A stretch of DNA of 64,000 nt, taken from positions 1-64,000 of the forward strand of contig JBBEBP010000016.1 of NCBI GenBank assembly GCA_040882255.1, in the 5' to 3' direction. The position numbers were made by a program, and so were the translations under genes. Positions 51,620 to 60,880 of the stretch are shown piece after piece. Under the pieces are notes generated by a model. It did not search any database and was not told where the DNA came from. It saw nothing but the letters and a program-made list of their open reading frames with translations. How positions within the stretch are numbered: the first letter of the stretch is position 1; each line of letters begins with the position of its first letter. This DNA comes from PWQG01 sp040882255 (GTDB lineage Bacteria > Pseudomonadota > Gammaproteobacteria > Pseudomonadales > Pseudohongiellaceae).

Positions 51620-51757
51620 ACGTCAGGTCCGTGGTCGGGGGTCATAGCCACCGGAACCCTCGTCGGCCATGGATGGCCGGCGCGGAGCGATACAGGACGT
51701 ACTTGAGCGAGTTCCGGCGGGTATGACCCCCGACCACGGACCGGAATGGAGGGTGAT
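51620..51757. repeat. variable-stem hairpin element D, inverted relative to C
   Basis: Arms 51626-51646 and 51722-51742 are perfectly complementary over 21 bases, and an inner CCGGAAC/GTTCCGG stem follows. Read on the minus strand it has the header CACCCTCCATTCCGG and a core that matches that of element C almost base for base over about 55 positions. Its arm sequence is unrelated to that of C beyond the first few bases. Confidence 0.88.
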
Positions 51758-51792
51758 TGGCGAAATGGAGGGCTCCACCAGGAACGGATGCC

Positions 51793-51822
51793 TGACGGAC
51801 CAGCCACGGGTGCGGTATACTG
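51793..51822 (+). promoter_or_regulatory. valS promoter
   Basis: CTGACG, an 18-base spacer and TATACT, 42 bases before the valS ATG. The -10 is followed by the GC-rich run GCGCG. Confidence 0.5.
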
Positions 51823-51864
51823 CGCGTTTTTCCGCCCACCGCACACCGGCACAGAAACGAGACG

Positions 51865-54663
51865 ATGGACAAGACCTACCAACCCCGCGAAATCGAACAG
51901 CAGTGGTACCAGACATGGGAAGAGAGAGGCTATTTCAGGCCCTCCGGTGAGGGAGAGTCATACAGCATTGTGATCCCGCCCCCGAATGTCACCGGGCGGC
52001 TGCACATGGGGCATGGTTTCCAGAACGCCATCATGGATGCGCTGATCCGCTACCATCGCATGCAGGGCCGCAACACGCTCTGGCAGGTGGGCACCGACCA
52101 CGCGGGCATCGCCACACAGATGGTCGTCGAACGACAGCTGGAGCAACAGGGGCTGTCCCGCACGGAAATCGGCCGGGAACAGTTCACGGAAAAAGTCTGG
52201 GAATGGAAGGAACACTCCGGCAACACCATCACGCAGCAGATCCGCCGGCTGGGTGGATCCATCGACTGGTCACGCGAGCGTTTCACGATGGACGAGGGCC
52301 TGTCGAAAGTCGTCGAGGAAGTGTTTGTCCGCCTCTACGACGAAGGGCTGATCTACCGGGGCAACCGACTGGTCAACTGGGACCCGCAGCTGCATACGGC
52401 GGTCTCCGACCTGGAAGTGATCGCCGAGGAAGAGAACGGGCACTTCTGGCACTTCCGCTATCCGCTGGCGGACGGCGCGACCACTGCGGACGGCGACACG
52501 CATGTCAGCATCGCCACTACCCGTCCGGAGACACTGCTGGGCGACACTGCCGTGGCTGTACATCCCGATGACCCGCGCTATCAGTCACTGATCGGCCAGT
52601 ACGTAGACCTGCCGCTGTGTGACCGCCGCATCCCCGTTGTTGCCGATGAGTACGCCGACCCCGAGCTCGGCACTGGCTGTGTGAAAATCACACCGGCGCA
52701 CGACTTCAACGATTACGAAGTGGGCAAGCGCCATGATCTGGAGATGATCAACATCCTCACCGGGGATGCCGCCATCAATGACAATGCCCCGGAAGCCTAC
52801 CGGGGCCTGGATCGCTTCGAGGCCCGGAAAAGGATCGTCGAGGACATGGACGCGGCCGGCCTGCTGATCAAGGTCGAGGACCACAAACTGAAGGTGCCGC
52901 GCGGCGACCGTTCCGGCACCGTCATCGAACCCTATCTGACCAACCAGTGGTATGTGGCCGTCGATCAGCTCGCAAAACCCGCCATCGAAGCCGTCGAAAG
53001 TGGCGATATCGAGTTTGTTCCGAAAAACTGGGAGAACACCTATTTTTCCTGGATGCGCGACCTGCAGGACTGGTGCATCAGCCGTCAGCTCTGGTGGGGG
53101 CACCGCATCCCGGCCTGGTATGACACGGAAGGTACTATCTACGTCGGGCGCAATGAGGCCGAGGTCCGTGAAAAGTATGACCTGGCGCCAGACGTTGCAC
53201 TGGAGCAGGACGAGGACGTACTGGACACCTGGTTTTCTTCGGCACTGTGGACGTTTTCAACGCTGGGATGGCCCGACGACACGGAAGCCATGAAAACCTT
53301 CCATCCGACCAACGTGCTGGTCACCGGATTCGACATCATCTTCTTCTGGGTCGCCCGCATGATCATGATGACACTGAAGTTCACGGATGAGGTGCCATTC
53401 CGAAAGGTCTACATCCACGGCCTGATCCGTGACAGCGAAGGCCAGAAGATGTCCAAGTCCAAGGGCAATGTGCTGGACCCCATCGACCTGATCGACGGTA
53501 TCGAACTGGAACCCCTGGTGGCCAAACGCACCGAAGGCCTGATGCAGCCGAAGCTCCGTCAGCAGATCGATAAGATGACACGCAAGAGCTATCCGGACGG
53601 CATCGTGGGTCACGGCACCGATGCGCTGCGCTACACATTCTACTCGCTGGCTTCCACGGGCCGCGACGTGAAATTCGACATGGGCCGCATGGAAGGCTTC
53701 CGCAACTTCTGCAACAAGATCTGGAACGCTTCACGCTATGTGTTGATGAACACGGAAGAGAAAGCCATCCGGTTCACGGCGGACGATCACGCGGCGCTAC
53801 GCGATGCCGAACTGAGCATGGCCGACCGCTGGATCCTGTCACGCCTGCAGCGCACGGTAGCCCGTGTTCACGAACACATGGTGAACTACCGATTCGACCT
53901 GATCTCGCAGGACATCTACGAGTTCATCTGGAACGAGTACTGTGACTGGTACGTGGAACTGTCCAAGCCGCTGCTGTGGAATGCCGACGAGGAGCCGGAG
54001 AAAGCCCGCGCCTCCCGCCTGGTCCTGCTGAGCGTATTGGAAGCGAGCCTGCGCATGACCCATCCGTTGATGCCTTTCATCACCGAGGAGATCTGGCAGC
54101 GCGTCGCTCCCCTGCTGGGCATCGAGGGCGAGACGATCATGCTGCAGCCGTTCCCGCAAGCCGAAGCGAATCTGATCGACGAGCAGGCCGAGGCCGACAT
54201 CGACTGGGTGAAAGGCGTGATCGAAGGGGTCCGCAATATCCGCGGCGAAATGAATATTGCCCCGGGCAAGGCCTTCCCTGCCCTGCTGCGCGGCAGCGGC
54301 CAGGACCGCCAGCGGCTGGACGCCAACCGCCAGTACCTGATGAAGCTCTCCAAGCTTTCGGAACTCGGCTGGCTGGACGCTGACCAGGAATCTCCGGTCA
54401 GCGCCACCCAGCTCTACCGCGACATGGAGATCCTGGTACCTCTGACCGACCTGATCGACAAGGACGCCGAACTGGCGCGCCTGGAAAAGGAAATCGGCAA
54501 GCTGGAGAAGCAGCTTCAGGGGATCAATGGCAAGCTGGCCAACAGCAAGTTCGTGGACAATGCGCCGGAACAGGTAGTCGAGGCGGAGCGGCAGCGGCAA
54601 CGGGAGGCCGAGAGTGCATTGGCCGCCCTGCGGGACAAGTTGGCGCGCATCAGGGCGCTGTAG
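51865..54663 (+). CDS. valS: valyl-tRNA synthetase
   Basis: A 932-residue class I synthetase that charges tRNA-Val. The HIGH-type motif is in NVTGRLHMGHGFQNA and the KMSKS loop in QKMSKSKGNVLDPIDL. The editing (CP1) domain is at about residues 190-330 with TTRPETLLGDTAVAV. The C-terminal coiled-coil arm (LARLEKEIGKLEKQLQGING) is complete. The N-terminus MDKTYQPREIEQQWYQTWEE is standard. No holC precedes it. Confidence 0.98.
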   Translation: MDKTYQPREIEQQWYQTWEERGYFRPSGEGESYSIVIPPPNVTGRLHMGHGFQNAIMDALIRYHRMQGRNTLWQVGTDHAGIATQMVVERQLEQQGLSRTEIGREQFTEKVWEWKEHSGNTITQQIRRLGGSIDWSRERFTMDEGLSKVVEEVFVRLYDEGLIYRGNRLVNWDPQLHTAVSDLEVIAEEENGHFWHFRYPLADGATTADGDTHVSIATTRPETLLGDTAVAVHPDDPRYQSLIGQYVDLPLCDRRIPVVADEYADPELGTGCVKITPAHDFNDYEVGKRHDLEMINILTGDAAINDNAPEAYRGLDRFEARKRIVEDMDAAGLLIKVEDHKLKVPRGDRSGTVIEPYLTNQWYVAVDQLAKPAIEAVESGDIEFVPKNWENTYFSWMRDLQDWCISRQLWWGHRIPAWYDTEGTIYVGRNEAEVREKYDLAPDVALEQDEDVLDTWFSSALWTFSTLGWPDDTEAMKTFHPTNVLVTGFDIIFFWVARMIMMTLKFTDEVPFRKVYIHGLIRDSEGQKMSKSKGNVLDPIDLIDGIELEPLVAKRTEGLMQPKLRQQIDKMTRKSYPDGIVGHGTDALRYTFYSLASTGRDVKFDMGRMEGFRNFCNKIWNASRYVLMNTEEKAIRFTADDHAALRDAELSMADRWILSRLQRTVARVHEHMVNYRFDLISQDIYEFIWNEYCDWYVELSKPLLWNADEEPEKARASRLVLLSVLEASLRMTHPLMPFITEEIWQRVAPLLGIEGETIMLQPFPQAEANLIDEQAEADIDWVKGVIEGVRNIRGEMNIAPGKAFPALLRGSGQDRQRLDANRQYLMKLSKLSELGWLDADQESPVSATQLYRDMEILVPLTDLIDKDAELARLEKEIGKLEKQLQGINGKLANSKFVDNAPEQVVEAERQRQREAESALAALRDKLARIRAL

Positions 54664-54995
54664 TTAGACACGCTGTAGCCCGAGTGTTCCGGCCTCGGCG
54701 GACGCTAACACCGGCAGAGATCTCGAGGGTGGTGCGATAGCCCCTCGGGAGCGTCGGGCGCCATGGATGGCGCACGCCGAGCCCTACACGGATGTATCCA
54801 CGGGCGTCTCCCGAGGGGCTATCGCACCACCCTCGGGATCGGGCTACGAGTGCTACCCTCCCGGCAATCACCCGAGTTTGAACGACTGCCGCTGTCACAA
54901 TCTCCCAGGGGGCGCTCTGAAAAAGTTGCGGTTCCGGTTGCCGTGCCAGACCTGTCCTTTTACTATCTCAGGAAAACAACGTACCGGAGCAGCCC
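54664..54995. other. 332-base gene-free region after valS
   Basis: Most of it is hairpin element E. The rest (54848-54995) should carry the promoter of the serine hydrolase gene, but no convincing -35/-10 pair is visible. Short frames across the hairpin are not convincing genes. Confidence 0.6.
54675..54847. repeat. variable-stem hairpin element E
   Basis: Arms 54724-54751 and 54808-54835 are perfectly complementary over 28 bases. An outer GTAGCCC/GGGCTAC pair (54675-54681 with 54841-54847) extends the fold. Read on the minus strand the core carries GACGCCCGTGGAT, GGGCTCGGCG and CGCCATCCATGGCG, as in element A. It lies 12 bases after the valS stop. Confidence 0.85.
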
Positions 54996-56342
54996 ATGAA
55001 GAAACTGTCCGTGACCCTGGTCATCCTCATTGCCGCATCACTGGGATATGCGTCACTGCAGGGCTACACGCCGGCCTACCTCTACCACGCACCCGCCGTG
55101 GCTTCCGGTATTGGAGCCAAACTGCTGTGCAGCGCCCGCTACGTCACCGGACAGTCCCGCGAACGGGCGTTCGATGATCTTTTGCAATACTCACCCGTGC
55201 TGGAATACCTGGATGTCACCTACGACGAGGAGGCCGGAACAGTAACCGCGTCGCTGTTCGGGCTCAGCGAGCGCACTGCCTCTTTTCAGCCGGGGATCGG
55301 CTGCGCTATCGATTTCCCGGGCCACGACCAGCGCGAATCACTGACTCCCCACGAGTTGCCGGTACTCGCCAGCCGTTGGCCGCATGGCAACCGGGTGACC
55401 AGTATCGACCCTGTGGTACAGGATGTGACTGACCGGATGGTCGCCCGTGACAATGAAGAAGGGCTGGAGACACGGGCACTGCTGATCGTCAGAAACGGAG
55501 AGGTCATCGCGGAGAGTTACGCCGGGGGCGCTGGACCGGATACACCGCTGCTTGGCTGGTCGATGAGCAAAAGCCTGATCTCGGTGATGCTGGGCAATCT
55601 GGAATACCGGGAGCGGATCGACCTGCAAGGCTCTCCGGAGTTCGAGGCCTGGGCGGGCGATGAGCGGGCCGCGATCCGTATTCCGCATCTGTTGACGATG
55701 ACCGACGGGCTGGATTTCTCGGAGGAGTACGACCCGGGCGATGACGCCACCACCATGCTGTTTACCCGGCCATCGGCCTCTGCCTACGCGCTGCAACGGC
55801 CTCTGTTGCATGAGCCGGGTACGCACTTCAGCTACAGTTCCGGTTCCGCCGTGTTGCTGGCCCGGCTGCACCACCGGCACACCGGCGGCACCCTGCAATC
55901 CGCCTACGATGACTACATCGATAACATTGCCACGCCCATGGGCTTCCAGCACGCCACCTTTGAAGTGGATACTGTCGGTGTTTTCAGCGGCAGCTCCTAT
56001 TTCTATGCGCCAGCCAGGGACTGGGCGCGGCTCGGTCTGCTGATGCTCAACGAAGGCGTGATCAACGGCGAGCGCCTGGTCAGCCGCGACTGGGTGGAGC
56101 AGGCAGTACAGCCCAACGGCTCGCAGAACAGCCCTGCCTATGGCTACCAGTGGTGGCTGAACCGTGGCGGAGAGGAGCTGCGCTGGCCGGATCTGCCGGC
56201 CGATGCCTTTGCGGCACAGGGCAACCGGGAACAGCGCGTCATGGTGATTCCCTCCAGGGATACGGTCATGGTCCGCCTGGGCTGGACATCAGGCAACTAC
56301 CCCGACAACGAACGCTTTGCGGAGCTGCTCGAGTCGCTGTGA
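54996..56342 (+). CDS. periplasmic serine hydrolase, beta-lactamase class C family
   Basis: A 448-residue protein with an N-terminal membrane/signal segment (LSVTLVILIAASLGYASL). The S12-type domain starts at about residue 135. The catalytic SxxK is SMSK in LLGWSMSKSLISV, the second motif is YSS in FSYSSGSAVLLA (Tyr-Ser-Ser in place of Tyr-x-Asn), and PARDWARLGLLMLNEGV is typical of 6-aminohexanoate-dimer hydrolase-like members. It is thus probably an esterase or amidase rather than a true beta-lactamase. GGAG precedes the ATG. No operon partner. Confidence 0.87.
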   Translation: MKKLSVTLVILIAASLGYASLQGYTPAYLYHAPAVASGIGAKLLCSARYVTGQSRERAFDDLLQYSPVLEYLDVTYDEEAGTVTASLFGLSERTASFQPGIGCAIDFPGHDQRESLTPHELPVLASRWPHGNRVTSIDPVVQDVTDRMVARDNEEGLETRALLIVRNGEVIAESYAGGAGPDTPLLGWSMSKSLISVMLGNLEYRERIDLQGSPEFEAWAGDERAAIRIPHLLTMTDGLDFSEEYDPGDDATTMLFTRPSASAYALQRPLLHEPGTHFSYSSGSAVLLARLHHRHTGGTLQSAYDDYIDNIATPMGFQHATFEVDTVGVFSGSSYFYAPARDWARLGLLMLNEGVINGERLVSRDWVEQAVQPNGSQNSPAYGYQWWLNRGGEELRWPDLPADAFAAQGNREQRVMVIPSRDTVMVRLGWTSGNYPDNERFAELLESL

Positions 56343-56364
56343 TACCCGGCGACAAGCGGGCAGA

Positions 56365-58047
56365 TCACTCTGCCCGGCTTACCCGCTCGCCGTTAACCCA
56401 GGTCTCCAACACCTGTGTCTCCCAGATGTCGGCCGGTTCCACCGCGAAGATGTCACGGTCGACCAGGATGAAATCGGCGGCCTTGCCCGGCTCCAGCGTC
56501 CCCAGCCGATCCTCCTGGTGTCCGGCCAGCGCGGCGTCCAGCGTGAAACTGGTGAAGGCCTCCGCAGCCGTCATACGCTCCTCCGGATACCAGCCTCCGG
56601 GCGGCTGGTCCTGGTGATCCTGGCGGGTGATGGCGGCATGCAGACCGTAGAAGGGGTTGGGTGACTCCACCGGAAAATCGGAGCCGTTGGCAATGGTGGC
56701 GCCGGCTTCCAGCAGCGAGCGCCAGGCATACGCGCCCAGAATACGCTCCGACCCCAGACGATCTTCCGCCATGTTCTTGTCACTGGTGGCGTGGGTGGCC
56801 TGCATCGAGGCGATCACTCCCAGCTCGTCGAAACGCAGGATGTCTTCATAACGCAGCACCTGGGCATGCTCGACCCGGTGGCGCAGATCCCGCGTACCAG
56901 TAGCGGGAATCAATTGCTCGAACCCGTCCAGCACCAGCTGATTGGCGCGATCACCGATGGCATGGATATTGACCTGGAAGCCGGCCTCCATGGCCTGCTC
57001 CATGTAATCGACCAACGTATTCGGCTCATGCAGGAGCAGGCCCCGATTGCCTGGATCATCACTGTATTCCTCAATCAACGCGGCACCCCGGCTGCCCAGC
57101 GCACCATCGGCAGAAATCTTGACGCTGTCGATCTTGAACATGCCATCCTCACTGATCACATGACCTTCCTCCAGCATGCGGGACAGCTCAGGATCGGTGG
57201 CCGCCAGCATCGCATTGACCCGGACAGGCATCGCCCCTTCCGCCTGCAGCTCCTGATAGGCCTGCACGGTCAACGCCGACACGCTGGCATCGTGTACGCT
57301 GGTCAGTCCCTGCGATGCCAGGGATTCCAGCGCCTGCTGCAGAGCGTACTTGCGCTCTTCCAGCGATGTATCGGGGATATGGCGGGAAATCAGCGACATG
57401 GCATTGTCGACAAAGACACCGGTGGGCCGCCCTTCGTCATCGCGCAGAATCTGCCCGCCCTCGGGGTCCGCCGTACTGGCATCGATACCCGCCAGCTCCA
57501 TGGCCGCACTGTTGGCCCAGCCGGCATGCCCGTCCACGCGTGTAAGCCATACCGGGGTATCATCCGCCACGGCATCCAGACTGGTGGCTTCCGGGAACGC
57601 ATTGCTGTCCCACAGCACCTGGTTCCAGCCGCGTCCCTGCACCCACTGCAGCCCATCATTGGCCGCGAGGAAGTTCCGCACCCGATCAGCCGCCTCTGCC
57701 TCGGTGGCGGTACCGGTCAGGTCCACGCGCAACAGGCTCAAGCCGTAGCTGAGTACGTGACCATGGGCATCGATCAGGCCGGGCAACAGGGTCCGGCCCT
57801 GGCCATCGATGCGCCGCTGCCCTTCCTGGCCGGGCAGGGACTCGCCCTCACGGTAGACACGCTCGACGGTATCTCCGGTGAACTGCAGGGCATGGAAGGA
57901 CACCAGCTCACGCTGGCTGTCCAGCGTGTAGCCGTTGACGTTGTGCAGCAGGACTGTCTGTCCTGCAGGTTGGGCAAGAGCGGAGACTCCGGTCAGCAGA
58001 CTCCCCACCAGGACAGCGAACAGTAGAAAGGATCGGGACTGTGTCAT
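56365..58047 (-). CDS. secreted YtcJ-type amidohydrolase
   Basis: A 560-residue metal-dependent hydrolase of the amidohydrolase_3 group. The signal peptide is FLLFAVLVGSLLTGVSALAQ. Metal motifs include PGLIDAHGHVLSYG, a lysine in SVKISADGALGSRG, NIHAIGDRANQLVLDGF and the late Asp in IANGSDFPVESPNPFYG. The last part (about 515-560, GTLEPGKAADFILVDRD) belongs to the composite domain. The substrate is unknown. The start at ATG 58047 places the signal peptide at the N-terminus; longer frames upstream overlap the next gene. Confidence 0.9.
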   Translation of the reverse strand: MTQSRSFLLFAVLVGSLLTGVSALAQPAGQTVLLHNVNGYTLDSQRELVSFHALQFTGDTVERVYREGESLPGQEGQRRIDGQGRTLLPGLIDAHGHVLSYGLSLLRVDLTGTATEAEAADRVRNFLAANDGLQWVQGRGWNQVLWDSNAFPEATSLDAVADDTPVWLTRVDGHAGWANSAAMELAGIDASTADPEGGQILRDDEGRPTGVFVDNAMSLISRHIPDTSLEERKYALQQALESLASQGLTSVHDASVSALTVQAYQELQAEGAMPVRVNAMLAATDPELSRMLEEGHVISEDGMFKIDSVKISADGALGSRGAALIEEYSDDPGNRGLLLHEPNTLVDYMEQAMEAGFQVNIHAIGDRANQLVLDGFEQLIPATGTRDLRHRVEHAQVLRYEDILRFDELGVIASMQATHATSDKNMAEDRLGSERILGAYAWRSLLEAGATIANGSDFPVESPNPFYGLHAAITRQDHQDQPPGGWYPEERMTAAEAFTSFTLDAALAGHQEDRLGTLEPGKAADFILVDRDIFAVEPADIWETQVLETWVNGERVSRAE

Positions 58048-58153
58048 GGGACAGGTTTCCGGTTCAGATGAATGATGCAACAATACTTCAATGGTGACGA
58101 TTATAGCCGGATTTTCCGGACCATTGACAGACTCACGTATGACCGCCTCCCCT

Positions 58154-58582
58154 TCATCGTGATATATACTCTGCAAGACAGGGTGGCGATGACAACCCGT
58201 CACGATCAACGAGCCGATCCTCCTCCCGAAGAGCTTCCAGCAGGACATCCCTGAGCACAGGCATGTGTGAATGGTCGAGGTCACGAACTGCGCTGAGCAG
58301 GGTCACCGGGCCTAGGCGGGCGTAGCGCATCAGCGGCAGCAGCACCGCAGGATCGTGATCCAGCTCTTCAGTATAAGCGGTCACGAACTCCTCCCACGAA
58401 AGCTTCCGCTCATGCCAGCGACGTCTGAGACCGCCGGAGGGAGAAGCATCCCGGTACCACTCGTCCAGCTGCAACCGATCACGTGACTGGCCACGTGGCC
58501 ACAACCGGTCTACCAGCACGCGACTCCCGTCTGTCTTCAACGGCTCTTCGTATACCCGGCGCAGATGGATGACGGGATTCAT
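58154..58582 (-). CDS. DUF488 family protein
   Basis: A 142-residue protein with the DUF488 signature VYEEPLKTDGSRVLVDRLWP followed by RGQSRD, and WHERKLSWEEFVTAYTEEL and VTLLSAVRDLDHSH. The family is small, cytoplasmic and of unknown biochemistry; a conserved Arg/Trp cluster may bind a nucleotide or phosphate. The C-terminal 20 residues (EDRLVDRDGLSSPPC) exceed the usual length. GGAGGT lies 11 bases upstream of the start. Confidence 0.85.
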   Translation of the reverse strand: MNPVIHLRRVYEEPLKTDGSRVLVDRLWPRGQSRDRLQLDEWYRDASPSGGLRRRWHERKLSWEEFVTAYTEELDHDPAVLLPLMRYARLGPVTLLSAVRDLDHSHMPVLRDVLLEALREEDRLVDRDGLSSPPCLAEYISR

Positions 58583-58648
58583 TTCGACAGTTTACCTCCA
58601 GGCTGGCGCACAGGGTCACCACCTTCTGTGCGCGGACGGGACAGACTC

Positions 58649-59587
58649 TTACCAGGCATCGGTGTACTGGATCAGCCGTTCGGTGATACCCGGCTCTGAC
58701 AACGCGTGTCCGGCGTCCGGGATGATGTGCAGTTCTGCCTCGGGAAAGGCCCGGTGCAGATCCCAGGCGTTCTCCACGGGACAGATCACATCATAGCGCC
58801 CGTGCACAATAACAGTGGGGATGTGACGGATCCGGTCCACATGGCGCAGCAGGTAGTCATCCTCGCTGAAAAAACCATGATTGGTGAAATAGTGACACTC
58901 GATACGGGCAAAGGCATCGGCAAAGCGCTCGTTCCCGAACCCCGCCGCTGCGGCCGGGTCAAAGTGCAGCCGGGAGGTCGACCCTTCCCAGACAGACCAG
59001 GCTTTCGCGGCCTCCTTGCGCGTCTTTTCATCGGTCGAGGTCAGGCGCCGGTGATAGGCCGCCACCAGGTCATCACGCTCGTCCTCCGGTATGGGTGCCA
59101 GGTAGGATTCCCACAGGTCGGGAAACAGACGCGAACAGCCCTCCTGGTAAAACCACTGGATCTCCTTGCGGCGCAGCAGGAAAATGCCGCGCAGGAACAG
59201 GGCCCGGCAGGCCTCCGCATGCGTCACCGCATAGGTCAGAGCCAGAGTGGAGCCCCAGGAGCCCCCGAATACCGCCCATCGGTCGATACCCAGATGTTCC
59301 CGCAGGCGCTCAATGTCCGCCACCAGGTCCCAGGTCGTGTTCTCGCGCAGTTCGGCAAACGGCGTGCTGCGCCCACAGCCGCGCTGGTCAAACAGGATTA
59401 CCCGCCACTTCGCCGGGTTGAAATAGCGCCGGTATCCCGGATTCACACCACCGCCCGGACCACCATGCAGAAACACCACCGGCTGTCCCTTCGGATTGCC
59501 GGCCTCTTCATAGTACAGGGTGTGAAGCGGGGAGACCGTGAGCGTACCGGTGGCATAGGGCTCAATGGGTGGATAAAGACGGCTCAT
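58649..59587 (-). CDS. pip: proline iminopeptidase
   Basis: A 312-residue alpha/beta hydrolase of the S33 family that removes N-terminal proline. The oxyanion motif is FLHGGPGGGVNPGYRRYF, the nucleophile elbow GGSWGSTLALTYA, the acid in HGRYDVICP and the histidine in PDAGHALSEPG. The WFYQEGCSRLFPDLWESYL segment is part of the cap. GGAG precedes the ATG. Single gene. Confidence 0.95.
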   Translation of the reverse strand: MSRLYPPIEPYATGTLTVSPLHTLYYEEAGNPKGQPVVFLHGGPGGGVNPGYRRYFNPAKWRVILFDQRGCGRSTPFAELRENTTWDLVADIERLREHLGIDRWAVFGGSWGSTLALTYAVTHAEACRALFLRGIFLLRRKEIQWFYQEGCSRLFPDLWESYLAPIPEDERDDLVAAYHRRLTSTDEKTRKEAAKAWSVWEGSTSRLHFDPAAAAGFGNERFADAFARIECHYFTNHGFFSEDDYLLRHVDRIRHIPTVIVHGRYDVICPVENAWDLHRAFPEAELHIIPDAGHALSEPGITERLIQYTDAW

Positions 59588-59645
59588 ACACGGACTCCGG
59601 GCCTCGCTTGCAGGTGAAGATTATCAGGGAGGACAGCATAGCATG

Positions 59646-60743
59646 TCATGTGCAGGTGACGATCCGGTTGCGGCCCTCCGACTTGGCCTGGTACAAAGCC
59701 TCGTCGGCCCGTTTCAGGGTTCTGTCGATGGACTCGCCCGAATGATGCCATGCCACCCCCTGGGATACGGTCACCCGCTTTCCGTCGGGCAGCTCCTCGA
59801 ACACCAGCCCTTCTACCGTTGCCCGGACCCGCTCGGCGACGGCCTGCGCTGCCTCCAGCGTGGTCTCGGGCAGCACCAGCACGAATTCCTCACCACCGAA
59901 ACGTCCGATGAAGTCGCCCTCGCGCAGAATGTTCTGCAACGCCTCACTGATCCGGCATAGTACCGTGTCACCCACATCGTGGCCAAAGCTGTCATTGACT
60001 TCCTTGAAGTGGTCGATGTCGAGCATGCTCACGCACAGTGCATCCTGATCCGGTGCACGCCGTTCAGAACGGCCGATTTCCCGCGATAGCTGGGTCAACA
60101 GTGACCGTCTGTTGGGCAGGCGCGTCAGCGGGTCCCGCGTGGCCAGCACTTCCAGGCGCCGGTTCTGCTCCTTGAGTTGATGCCGCATGCCTGCAATATG
60201 GCTGCCGATATACCCCACCATCAGCACTACCACCGCATAGGCGTACACGATCAGGACCTCGACACGCCAATTGATGCGCTCGGGCGCCCACTGCTGCAGG
60301 ACCAGCAGCAGCGCCACATACGCGAGTACGATGATGGTGCCCACCAGCAACATGTCCCTGCGTCTCAGTCCGAACATGCCGAACAGCAGGCCCCCGGTGC
60401 CCAGGAACAGAAACGCTGTGCGGGCCTGCGGGTCAGTGACAAAAAACATGATGTAGAGAGAGGGCCACAGCGCGGCGACAATCTGTCCCGCTGTCAGGCT
60501 GGGGTCTTTGAAGCGCAGGTTGACACCACTGCGGATCAGCACCACGAAAACGAGATTGGTGGCGACGACAAGCGCCAGGAATTCCGGCACCCGGGAGGCC
60601 GGCAACATGCCCATCAGAACGAGAGCCGCCACCAGGAACAGCGTGAACAACTGGTAGCCGAACCCCCAGTACGTCCGATGCAATCGCAGCCGCTGGGCAG
60701 TGTCCACGGTTTCGCCTGCAGGACTATGGGTATCGTTATTCAC
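59646..60743 (-). CDS. membrane-bound diguanylate cyclase
   Basis: A 365-residue protein with six predicted helices in the first 180 residues (for example YQLFTLFLVAALVLMGMLP) and a C-terminal GGDEF domain. The active site is GRFGGEEFVLVLPE. An RxxD I-site (REGD) lies five residues before it. The signalling helix (HQLKEQNRRLEVLATRDPLT) joins the two parts. The start is GTG 60743, with AAGG upstream. It should make cyclic di-GMP in response to a membrane-derived cue. Together with the cyclase at 1-2 kb, it is the second in the window. Confidence 0.93.
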   Translation of the reverse strand: MNNDTHSPAGETVDTAQRLRLHRTYWGFGYQLFTLFLVAALVLMGMLPASRVPEFLALVVATNLVFVVLIRSGVNLRFKDPSLTAGQIVAALWPSLYIMFFVTDPQARTAFLFLGTGGLLFGMFGLRRRDMLLVGTIIVLAYVALLLVLQQWAPERINWRVEVLIVYAYAVVVLMVGYIGSHIAGMRHQLKEQNRRLEVLATRDPLTRLPNRRSLLTQLSREIGRSERRAPDQDALCVSMLDIDHFKEVNDSFGHDVGDTVLCRISEALQNILREGDFIGRFGGEEFVLVLPETTLEAAQAVAERVRATVEGLVFEELPDGKRVTVSQGVAWHHSGESIDRTLKRADEALYQAKSEGRNRIVTCT

Positions 60744-60880
60744 TGGCGCACCTTGCTAACCCCTCTTGACAGAGGATTCCATAATTTATAGTTATTACTG
60801 GTAGCGTAACCATTTTCTTCAGTGATTTCCAGACACTCGCTTCAAGCACCACGATCCTCTGCGGCATCAGAACCCGCGCA

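Larger units (their letters stand above)
51375..51864. other. 490-base gene-free region between pepA and valS
   Basis: It holds hairpin elements C and D in opposite orientation, a short hairpin between them (CACTTGAGG-TTT-CCTCGAGTG, 51569-51589) and the valS promoter. No holC or remnant of it is visible. Confidence 0.7.

Noticed and set aside
54996..56342. A true class C beta-lactamase
   Set aside because: The second motif is YSS rather than YxN, and the whole-length layout fits 6-aminohexanoate-hydrolase-like esterases, so resistance cannot be inferred.
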